Part shown: one piece after another, positions 10,980-20,210 of the stretch
How positions within the stretch are numbered: the first letter of the stretch is position 1
How the letters are laid out: every line of letters begins with the position of its first letter
Source: Globodera rostochiensis
Lineage: Eukaryota > Nematoda > Chromadorea > Rhabditida > Heteroderidae
Direction of reading: 5' to 3'
Assembly: GCA_018350325.1 (NCBI GenBank)
Contig: JAEVLN010000001.1
Span: 2,655,501-2,719,500, forward strand
Length of the DNA: 64,000 bases
Position numbers and translations under genes: made by a program
Notes under the pieces: model-generated
Told to the model about the DNA's origin: nothing
Database searches by the model: none
The model's input: only the letters and a program-made list of their open reading frames with translations

Positions 10980-12324
10980 AATTTTTCGAAGTTTCTAAAT
11001 GAGTTTAATCATTGTGCGAATGAAAAAACAAATTTTGAGTATTGTATTTTAAGATTTTGTCAATTAAATAATAAGTTTTTTTAATTGAGTTAATAATTGC
11101 ATTTTATATAATTTTTTAATTAGAGTACGGACCAAACAAATAATTGTACAAAAAAACCCAAATATTTGTACAAAAAATTGGACCCAAAAATTTTTGTTTT
11201 TGTTTGTTTGGTCAAATTGGGGCTCACCCCAAAAAAAACCAAAACTCAAAAAAACCCAAAAAATTTTATACAAATATTTGTTTGGTCCAACGTATTTTTT
11301 GTACAAATTTTTTGGGTGTTGCCCGGTTGAATTTACACCCCCTAAAGATAGCATCATTGAGTGATTTTTCAATCTTTTTTACAAGAATCATTCTGAGTAA
11401 TTGATGGCTAAGTGGTTTGTCTTTTCGGTAACTCTTACGTTATGTGTTGGGATCGAACCTGCCTTAGTGCGAGCACTATTTATCATTTTTCCTCTGCTCA
11501 AATACGCTTCCCCCCATTAGTAAATTTTAAAGTAAATTTTCGAATATTTTTTAATTACAATGGCAAAAAAAGTATTTTTGGAAGAATCAACATATTTTTC
11601 TGAATTTTTTGGTTTAATTTTGTAACAAAGACTTGATTTCTGCAAAAATTTTCTGGCGCGCCAGCGGACCTCTCCCATTCCTAAAAAACTTCAAAAAAAA
11701 AAGTAATGTAATTTTAAAATTTTGTTACAAATCCCTTAAAAAATTGAGTCAAAAATTCAAAATTTTCTTGGCGCCGCCTATCGGCACCGCCGACCGCCAC
11801 CCCCTAATAAAGCAGAATTCGCAAAAATAAATTGGATTTCTGAAAATTCAAAAATCGGCAAATTATCGAAATTTTACACACTTTTCTTAACACTAAAAAA
11901 GTTTGGCATTAAATTCATATATTTACACACCTAAAAATATTCCTGATTTTTTTCTGATTTTTCAGCCGGTATTCCTGATTTTTGGGTTTGACATGTGGTA
12001 CCCTGATATTAATTTTTCATGAATTTGTGGTGACTGGTCAGAAAATGCGTTGAATAAAATTTTATTAAAAAATTTAAAAAAAAAAATCGGTAATTTGGGC
12101 ATTTTATTACGTTTTCTAAAATTTTTTGGGTTTTGTACAAAATTTTGGGTTTTTCAACCCAAAAAAAACCAAAACCCAAAAAAACCCAAAAAATTTTGTA
12201 CAAATATTTGTTTGGTTAAATTGGAGCGCAACCCAAAAAAAACCAAAAAACAAAAAATGACCAAAACTTTTGTACAAATATTTGTTTGGTCTGAGTTTCC
12301 GTTCTCTAGTTTTAATTTCAAAAG
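10980..12324. mobile_element. elements with ACCAAACAAATATTTGTAC words; no gene seen
   Basis: Inverted copies of ACCAAACAAATATTTGTACAAA and of CCCAAAAAAAACCAAAA occur at 11127-11310 and again at 12120-12292, typical of palindromic MITEs. A GGCGCCGCCTATCGGCACCGCC motif lies at 11770-11792. No exon could be supported. Confidence 0.5.
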
Positions 12325-12559
12325 TGTTGCGTTTGGAGGTTGATCGAATGGCGCGTGAAATTGGGCAGCAAAAAGAAAATGCTTCTCAACTCGAGACGAA
12401 AAATCTGTTGCTCGAGAATGAGAATAATGTGCGTTCTTAGAGCATGTTTTATTCATTTAATTCTAATTTTACTGAGATTTAAAGGGAGAGACGACGCTCG
12501 AGGCCAATGCCACGTCCACTGATAGCGTTTGCCAAAAAGAGCAATCTCCAGAAGGGTGA
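12325..12559 (+). CDS. bZIP-like leucine-zipper tail, two exons (partial)
   Basis: Exon 12325-12428 (after TTTCAAAAG, donor GTGCGT) encodes LRLEVDRMAREIGQQKENAS followed by QLETKNLLLENENN, a regular heptad coiled coil like the zipper of XBP1-type bZIP factors. It joins in phase to exon 12485-12559 (GETTLEANATSTDSVCQ...PEG, stop). The basic DNA-binding region should be upstream, but I do not see it among the repeats at 11-12.3 kb, so this is either a gene with a distant 5' part or a fragment. Confidence 0.45.
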
Positions 12560-13070
12560 ATGTGTTGATTGATTGTTCCCTTCGGGGGGGGGGGGGGAAG
12601 TCGGGTAGGGGTCAACTGCGTCTGGCCAACTGCGTCTCGGGAACGCTTAGCAGCTAATAACTTTTTTCGAGACTGACCAATCTTTATATCATTCGAAAGG
12701 CCGTAATAAGATGAAGTTATTTGTAAGCATTCCAGCCAAAATTGAACAAAAGTTATGACCAGAAAACAACAAAAAAGATCGATTTTTACACTTTTCATTT
12801 ATAACTTTTAATAGTACATCGAACCGGCTCGATGATCACCGCTGTTTCCACGCTTTTTTATGCTTTGCTCTATTATTGGTTTGCTAGAAAATCCAACCGA
12901 TAAGAATATAAAGAACATTCGAAGTAAGTTCGCCGCCATGCATCAGTGATCATCATTGTCAAATTCAATGCATTCAAATTCAATTTCCATTAATTTTTCT
13001 GATTTAATCAATTTATCCCATTTAAATTTAGCTCTATATGTTTAGAAGCTATATCTAGCAGGAACTAAAC
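12560..13070. other. intergenic, dispersed-repeat-like, no gene seen
   Basis: Holds a G run (12585-12597) preceded by CCCTTC, then AT-rich sequence with AAGTTATGACC-type words. Nothing coding is supported. Confidence 0.4.
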
Positions 13071-13079
13071 GATCAATTT

Positions 13080-13260
13080 AAGCAAACTTTGGGCCAAAGT
13101 TTAAATACAAATTCTGCTAATGAGGATGGCCCCAATCAAAAACAATTTTTCTTTTTAATGCTTAAAGAAATTGAATTTTCCGAGATACGACGATTCTCAT
13201 AACTTTTTGTTATTACTATCAATTAGGATCTCGTGCCGATTTTTTTTCGGAATTTTTGCG
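13080..13260 (+). pseudogene. SPRY gene 3'-end relic
   Basis: Near 13080-13121 the plus strand reads ANFGPKFKYKFC and stop, the SPRY-family C-terminus. It is followed by the same flanking words as the gene at 8.95 kb (CAAAAACAATTTTTC). No upstream SPRY exon is preserved. Confidence 0.55.
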
Positions 13261-13658
13261 ATTTATCAGTGATCTCAAAGAAACTCGAATATGGAGACTC
13301 GAATACGGAAGGTGAGGCGAACAACGGGAAGATCGGGGAGGAGTTATGAGACCCCCCCCCCTATCATTTCTTCAGCAGGAGGCATCTCTCCCCTCAAAAT
13401 GTATATGATCCCTATCATCAAAACCTCCCTTTCCTTCTTCCTCCAATCGCCGACTCAGCAACGAGTCCATAAACAGTTTTGTGCGATCAGACGAGGGTTG
13501 GTCCCATTGACATGACTAAAAGTTTCCAATTTGGCCGGTGCCATTGGCAGCATCGCCAGCCCTCACGCAAGTCGACGCATTTTTCCCGAGGCTGGGGTAG
13601 ACTTAATTTGAGGTTTGGGACTGAGTTTCTCGAATGTCTACATTTTCGCTTTTTTTAG

Positions 13659-13855
13659 CTTGCGGCGGCATCCCCGCGGGGGCCAACATACTGGTCTGGG
13701 CCGTCGCAGCTCTAATTTCACTACCACAACAGCGGCGATCACTCGCGCCTCGAACAAAGGCAATCAAATTGCACCCAAACTGTCGGACTTAGTCATTTAC
13801 ATGCACACGGATCCGCTCAGTTCGGCACGGCCAGTCTCTAATAATTATCCACCCT
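13659..13855 (+). CDS. possible phospholipase C Y-domain exon (fragment)
   Basis: After the acceptor CGCTTTTTTTAG the frame encodes SSNFTTTTAAITRASNKGNQ and IAPKLSDLVIYM, then diverges and stops. The phrase ELSDLV-Y near the start of the PLC Y box is typical of phosphoinositide phospholipase C, and the GC-rich composition stands out from its surroundings. No neighbouring PLC exons were found, so this is probably a relic or captured exon. The assignment rests on one short motif. Confidence 0.3.
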
Positions 13856-14727
13856 AGAGGATGTCGTGGAAAACGACCTTTTTCAAACATAAATTATTAT
13901 TCATTCTTCTTCTTCATTCTTCTTCGTTTCTGACATTTGTAATGAATATTTTATTTTTGGATTGTTAACATATTCAGTCACATTTTTCTGCTCGTTCCGA
14001 CAGAGGAGGGTTGAAAATTAATTACCCAGGGTAATAATTAGAAATAATAAGGTACCATTACCCCGACGAAAGCAGACATAACAAATTTAAGACTGTCGGC
14101 GGCGCAAATGTGCCGGCGCAAAAGAGGCATCCCCTATCAAACAATTGGAGAAATGTGATGGACTTTAATTGCAAGTTTATTCTTTAATTGGCCCCCCATC
14201 CATTTGAATTTTTTGGAGATGATTTCGCGCATTTTTGAGAACGCCCACAATAATACCTTAAAAAATTAATTACCAAGCCGGGATGGCAATTGTGCTCAGG
14301 TCGTTCACCCACGGGCACTGGTTGTATTTGCGAGAACCACAATTTGATTAGCCCCCCTCCCTCCCGCCCCCCCCAAAAATGTTTTTTGGGGAAAAAACCC
14401 ATAATGGGGGCCCTTTTGTCTTGCACTTTTTTGACCAAGGCCCTCCCATTCTTAAAAAACATCAAAAAAGGTACCGTATTTTTAAAATTTTGTTTGAAAA
14501 TTTCTTAACAAAAAGAAAAACGGTAAATTTTGGATAACCCAAATTTTCAAACTGAAAAATCCGGTTCCAGAAATTTTTGATTTCACCGGCCCCTACTTGT
14601 GAGAAAGGAAATTCAAAAGTTACTTAAAAGTGCCCCACAACTGTTAGATCAGATCAGACAAATTTAAAACAAAACGAATTGTATAACTGTTATAAGCCAT
14701 CGGTCGTTTCCTTTCAAAAAAACAAAT
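13856..14727. other. intergenic, no gene seen
   Basis: AT-rich sequence with C runs near 14360-14375 and ATTCTTCTTC simple repeats near 13903-13924. No exon with consistent splice sites was found. Confidence 0.4.
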
Positions 14728-15070
14728 TTAAAACCAAATTTTTATTTCTTGGGGGGCTTCTTCCTGCTCATCTTTTTCCTCTTCCTCTTCCTCTTCCTCA
14801 TCATCCTCATCGAATTTGTATTTAAAGTCCGGTCCAAAGTTCGCTTCAATTTTGTCGCCAGTGTATGACAACGTAACGCACGGAAACAAATCGGACAATT
14901 CGGTGGAAGAATCGACAAACAAACCGGTCGTTTCTGCAAAAACAACACAAAATATAATTTGCAAATTTACTCTATTTAAAAAAAAAGCTAGAGTTGACCA
15001 GCAGGACAAGGATTTTTGGGAAAACCCTCAGTACCAAAATGGAAAAATTGAGCATGTCACCAATCCTCGT

Positions 15071-15173
15071 TAGGGTTGTCGGTTCCGAACCGAACCGTAG
15101 AACCGAGATTTTCCGGTTCGGTTCTCGGTTCCGGTTCGGATAACCGAAGAATTCCCAGGAACTGACAACCCTA
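15071..15173. mobile_element. 103-bp hAT-like MITE with GGTTCGGTTCTCGG words
   Basis: Inverted ends TAGGGTTGTCGGTTCC and GGAACTGACAACCCTA. The flanks ATCCTCGT and GTCTTCGT match at 6 of 8 positions. The interior is CCGGTTCGGTT/AACCGAACC palindrome. A half copy of the same element lies at about 20956-21004. Confidence 0.7.
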
Positions 15174-15207
15174 GTCTTCGTCCCGTCCAACTCTATGTGC
15201 TTAAAAC

Positions 15208-16199
15208 TAGTGTTCGGCAAATGGCATTTTCCGGTAACGGTAACGGTAAAACCGGTAATTACCGTTACCGGTTTTTTACCGTTCGTAGCCCAAAACGACC
15301 GGTAACGGTAAATCGGTAAATTTACCGGTTTTTACCGTTACCGGTTTTTACCGACCAAAAAATGCCGGTAAATCTCGGTAAATCGGTAAATTTTCAAAAA
15401 TTGAAATTAAAGTCCTTTCTAGTTTTACAAACTCACAACAAATCTTTCCCGATAACTTGCACAAATTTGTTATGAACCAGTTCTCGATTTTTCTTCCGCA
15501 CATTCCGATGACAATTTTAGGGGTTGCATTTTTTTGGTTTTCTTAATCAATTTTTTCCAAAAAAAGAAGTTGGATTTACATTTTATCAAAATAAAAACGT
15601 TTTATTTTCTTTATATCTTTTTTTTGAGCGTGATTTTTCAAAAATTTTTGGGAAAGATGGGGGCGGGGAGGGTCGGCGAGAAAATTTTTGGAATTTTGAC
15701 TCCCAATTTGTAATAAAAATTGGCCCAATTCGCTTCGAAATTTTCTCATTTTGAATATTGCATCAAAATATTATGAACATCTTCATAAAATCCGAAAAAT
15801 AAGGACGGAGGCCTAAATAATGACAAACATTTTTTGTGGTGTACCCCGAGACAGTGTCCTAGCCCATTTTTTTCAAGAGTTTTTTCTGCAATTTCTAAAT
15901 GTATCTCTCCTGAACCAGGGGGGGGGGGATTTTTCGAATTTTTAAGATTTTTTTAAAAAAATGGGCAAAAAATTGCGATTTTGGACTATGTTTGAGTCAG
16001 ACTTGACCCAAAAATTCTTTGAATTGAATGCCAAATTCAAAATAAGTATCAATATTAGTTTAAAATTTTTTACCGGAAAACCGGTAATTTACCGCGGTAA
16101 ATGACTTGGACCGGTAACGGTAAACCGGTAAATTTACCGTGAATTTTTACCGATTTTTACCGGTTTTTACCGCGGTAAATTTTACCGTGCCGAACACTA
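15208..16199. mobile_element. 992-bp hAT-like MITE with GGTAACGGTAAA words, perfect TSD
   Basis: Ends TAGTGTTCGGCA and TGCCGAACACTA, with the 8-bp target duplication CTTAAAAC on both sides (15200-15207, 16200-16207). About 170 bp at each end consist of ACCGGTAACGGTAAACCGG words in both orientations. The AT-rich interior includes GGGAGGGTCGGCGAGAAAATTT, also seen in the element at 3359. Inserted in the intron of the SPRY fragment. Confidence 0.85.
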
Positions 16200-18545
16200 C
16201 TTAAAACTGAAATTTCCCATTAATTTTAAATCTTTTTTTTCTTTCTCACCCAAAACGCTCGCCGTTCTTCGTGTAAATGATTTGGCGGTTTGCCCAAATC
16301 GACGCCGCAGCCGACGACGTCTCCGGTGTCAAACGAAGACTTTTGTATGTAAGGACGTCCTTCGACCGCGTGGCCCCAAATTTCGCCCTTGTCGTCAATT
16401 GCGTAAGTGCCTTCGTAATTTCCAACACATTTGTTGGTTGGCATTTGTTTTGGCGCGAGTCCAACGCAAACATTGCTAAATGGTTTTGTTTTTAAAGGAA
16501 AAAATGCTTCTAAAGCATTACGAAGCTCGATTATAACTTACACCGATGCCTTCAAGATGGTCACCATATTTCTGACTATTTTTAGAAGAAAAAATTTACC
16601 CACAAATTTTGACCAAACTATCGGCACCGCCGACCCCTCCCCCCGAAGGGAAGTTTATTTACTAAATAAAACATGTCACTTCCGACCGAATCAATTTATG
16701 AGGACATTACAGCTGATCGTGATCAGGGTAAAGCAATAAATGATTTATTAATATTTTATTAAATGCCAATGTTTTCAGAACATTTGTGGGCACCTTTGAC
16801 TAATTTTGGGCCCGTCCGAACAATTGCAACTTTATCGTGCCAGAATTGACCAATAGGAGCGCCAACAAACGATGAATTCGTCGCCAACTTTCTCATGCGC
16901 CAGTTTTGATTTAATGGCACAAAATGCCAATGGTAAAAAATGGTTAAATAAAAAATAAATTTGAATAGATTATTAATGTTTTGTCATTTTTCATAAATGG
17001 GAAATGCGGCGGACACTTTGTGTGGTCAAAACGACGACATTGAGCCGAATAATGACAAAGAAGCCATGGCTGATCAGCAGCAGAAGGAGGGACAAACAAA
17101 GGCCGATCAAATGGAAGTGAGTTTTGTTTTAAATTTCAATTTAATATATTTATACAATTTTCAAAAAACTAGAGTTGGTCGGGACCGGGACCGTGAAAGC
17201 CGGGATCGGGATTTTAGTGTTTTTAATTTAGCATTTGCGGGAAACTATCAAGCAAATTGAATTGGAATTGAACGACATCGACGATTTGATCCAAAAACTA
17301 ATGAGTAAACTTTTTGAATTTGGAAAAATCCATTTTTAACTCCATTTCAGTTTCCATTGGTCAGTTTTCGTTGATGCAAATGATCAGAAAGCATTCTGAA
17401 AAGGCTTAATGGACTTGAGCAGAAGCAAACGGCAAATTTTGAACAACAAAAAATTAATCAAAAAGCACTGAGTGCCGCGATTGACCAAGTGGGGTTAAAG
17501 GCATTGGCCAGATGTCAATGCCGTATTCAAATTTATCCAACTTTTTAACAATTCAATGGACGTGAAGTGCAACTGAACAACATTTTGGAGCAGTTAATTG
17601 AAGGACAAAACAAATCGTTTGAGAAACAGAAGGAAACGGACGGAATGCTTAAGAAGCAAATGGATGAATTAGGAAACAGTACGAAAACGAAGTTCGAAAA
17701 GGTGGGAAATGTGTACAAATAATTTAAGAGTTATTTTTAAGTAGCGTTGAACGATCCCAAAATGGAGATTTCAGTACAGTACCGGGGTGTCCAACTTTAT
17801 TTTTAAGCATTACTCTTCCATTTGTAAAAAATTAAATAATTAAAGGGAATGAATCTGCTGAAGGAAGAACTGGGTGCAAAGATGAAGCAGTATCAGTTAC
17901 AACAGCAACAGAACATCGGCGCCGCGTTGACTGAAGCAGAAGAGGGAAATGGTAGGGGGTTCAATTAGGGTAATTGTTGGCACTTTGACTTATTCAAATC
18001 TTTTAGTTGATCATTTTGCCCGTCTACAAACGACGATCGACGACTTGGAACACAAACAAAAGAATGATCAGAAAGAACTTCTGCGCAAAATGGAGGGATC
18101 GCAAGCGATGGTCGTGGCCGAATGAATGAGCAGAAAGGTCAAATGCCAACAAATTCGTTGAAATAGGCCAGCAGCTGAATGCTCTGCAGACTGCAGGGAA
18201 TCGTCGTCAAAATGGAGAAGTATCAGAAAGGACAGCAACTGCGCATCGTCGGCTTGCAGAAGACTGTTGCAACGTTGAGAGGACCTCAAAATCGATGGGA
18301 TTTGACTAAAAGTCACCGGGGCCTCACAATCTCTGGATTGATTGTCGTTGCTGAAAACGCTAATTGGGGTAAACAACATTATTCTGTTAAAGTGAATTGA
18401 TTAAAATTTTTATGTAAAGCATGGCACAACATTTTTTGGATTGACTTTACACTTTTCAGGTCCTTGCTCTGTCTTCGCTGCACTGCCAATCCCCACCAAA
18501 AAAGATTTTGGCATTTTTTACTTCGAAGTGACCATCCAGGAGCAG

Positions 18546-19280
18546 GTTACCCGACATTTGCGCCCCAGACATTTGCGGCTCAGACATTTGCGGCCCAGAC
18601 ATTTACGGCCACAGCCAAAATCAGACATTTGCGGCTCGACATTTGCGGTCAGACATTTGCGCCCCGGACTTTTGCGGCCCAAAATGTGAAGAGATTTTAT
18701 ATCACTTTTTCAGACATTTGCGGCCCGACTTTTGCGGCCCCAGTCAAAATAAGACATTTGCGGCCCGACATTTCGCCAATTTTCCAATATTTTTAAATAA
18801 ACAAATCAACTAAAGTCTTGCTCAAGGCCCAACAAAAGGATCCCACAAGGGGTCTCACTATCAGTGAAAATCGCAAAAAGAAATGGGTGGACAACGACAG
18901 AGCAATCAAAGATTTGATTTTGCGTTATGACAACGATGAGGAGAGAGATGATGAAACATTACTCAGACATCTAAATGCATTACAGTATCGTCTCGCTGAC
19001 TATAGAATTCAAGATTGGTGATGTCAGAGTTTAAAGCTTTTGTTGGGCCTTGAGCAAGCCAATTGAATAAAATTTGACTTTAGTTGATTTGTTTATTTAA
19101 AAATATTGGAAAATTGGCGAAATGTCGGGCCGCAAATGTCTTATTTTGACTGGGGCCGCAAAAGTCGGGCCGCAAATGTCTGAAAAAGTGATATAAAATC
19201 TCTTCACATTTTGGGCCGCAAAAGTCCGGGGCGCAAATGTCTGATCCGCAAATGTCTGGGGCGCAAATGTCGGGACACGC
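18546..19280. mobile_element. foldback element with GGCCGCAAATGTC arrays carrying a small ORF
   Basis: The left arm (18546-18830) has many GACATTTGCGGCC words and is mirrored almost exactly by the right arm (19036-19280), including TTGCTCAAGGCCCAACAAAAG against CTTTTGTTGGGCCTTGAGCAA. The flanks AGGAGCAG (18538-18545) and AGGAGCAA (19281-19288) match at 7 of 8, consistent with an 8-bp target duplication inside the SPRY exon. The middle holds an open frame (18818-19021). Confidence 0.75.
18818..19021 (+). other. open frame inside foldback element (captured sequence?)
   Basis: About 66 residues ending in stop, highly charged, with DPTRGLTISENRKKKWVDN and LRYDNDEERDDETLLRHL. Its composition is unlike the arms. 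It may be a captured host exon fragment; no family is recognised and no start methionine is convincing. Confidence 0.35.
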
Positions 19281-19695
19281 AGGAGCAATTGTAATAGTCG
19301 AGCTTTTGGACCTGCTTTAGAAGCATTTTCTTTAAAAACAATCATTTGGCAATGTTTGGGTTGGACTCGCGTCACAACAAATGCCAAAGGACGAATGTGT
19401 TGAACGTTACGACGGCACTTATGCATATGACTATTGGGGCAATTTTTGGGGGGCGAGCGTTTGGGGGGTGAGAAAGAAAAAGAATTAAAATTTAATGGCA
19501 AATTTCATTTTTAAATTTGTAAATTATTTTTTGCGTTGTTTTTTGCAGACACTACCGGTTTGTTTGTCGATTCTGCCGCCGAATTGTCCGATTTGTTCCC
19601 GTGCATTGTCCTGAAGCCAAAATGGAAGTAAATTTTGAGCCGAACTTCGATTGGAAATTCTCAAGAGGGCGCCCGCTGGACAGTAAATGCAAAAA

Positions 19696-20083
19696 CAATT
19701 TTTCTTATAATACAATTTGTCTTGTTTTAAATTTGTTTGATTTGTGTTGGAGAATTTGCAATTGCGGGTTATTGGTTTTTCGGGTTTTTTTATTGCATCT
19801 TTCTTAAAAAATTTCCAAAAAGGCCAAAATAGTTCTTTAAGGACTATTTAGTTCCTAAAAGATAAATAACTAAGGAAATAGTTCCTATAAAATCGCTTAA
19901 AAACATTCGCGGTGATCTAAACCATGATTTTCGTTCATTTCAGAGCAGGGCGCGTTCAAGTTCAATAACTAAAAATCCGGCCCTATACATAATTAATTAA
20001 TATTTTAAATAAATTAATTTTAAAATAACAGAAATGCGCTGCTTTATTAATTTTTTTTTATCCATGGCATATAAAACAATTAT
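19696..20083. other. intergenic, no gene seen
   Basis: AT-rich sequence. Part of it (about 19740-19775, GGAGAATTTGCAATTGCGGGTTATTGG) recurs near 39425-39455. Confidence 0.4.
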
Positions 20084-20091
20084 TCAAGATC

Positions 20092-20209
20092 TAGAGCCCG
20101 GAACGAGACGAGATTCCCGAGAAATCTCGTCACGAATAAAACTGAACTTCGCGAGATTTTTCGAGAATCTCGTCTCGAGATCTTGCTCGAAGCTCAAGTC
20201 CGGGCTTTA
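20092..20209. mobile_element. 118-bp hAT-like MITE at a gene's 3' end
   Basis: Begins TAGAGCCCGG and ends CCGGGCTTTA, with GAGACGAGATTC and GAGAATCTCGTCTCG words inside. The flanks TCAAGATC and TTCAGATC are similar but not identical. The right flank contains the stop codon of the neighbouring protease-like gene. Confidence 0.65.
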
Positions 20210-20210
20210 T

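Larger units (their letters stand above)
14728..16575 (-). pseudogene. 5'-truncated SPRY-domain gene fragment
   Basis: Minus-strand exons: a short piece near 16575-16537 (VTILKAS, donor GTAAGT), 16475-16250 (NVCVGLAPKQMPTNKCVG, GTYAIDDKGEIWGH, GDVVGCGVDL) and 14933-14728 ([27 protein letters not shown], then an acidic tail of about 20 D/E residues). Compared with the gene at 6-9 kb, a base is gained after GVDL, moving IIYTKNGER out of frame, and another just before the donor. All upstream exons are missing. The intron between the last two exons holds two hAT-like MITEs. Probably a pseudogene. Confidence 0.75.
16673..19695 (+). pseudogene. decayed SPRY-domain gene
   Basis: A second copy of the gene at 6.1 kb. 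It starts MSLPTESIYEDITADRD (16673). The second exon is frameshifted after GAACATTTGTGG. Exons near 16997-17116 and 17233-17304 encode a coiled coil (RETIKQIELELNDIDDLIQK). Further exons at 17570-17700, 17847-17952 and 18007-18124 (a stop after VVAE from a lost base), then 18180-18370 ([14 protein letters not shown]) and 18459-18545 (FAALPIPTKKDF). A foldback element interrupts the exon at 18546. The SPRY core resumes at 19350 (GTYAYDYWGNFWG) but about 130 bp are deleted between short G runs at 19450. The last exon (19549 on) is shifted. Clearly a pseudogene. Confidence 0.8.

Noticed and set aside
11397..11475. tRNA gene
   Set aside because: Boxes match, but acceptor and T stems do not pair; kept only as a weak observation.
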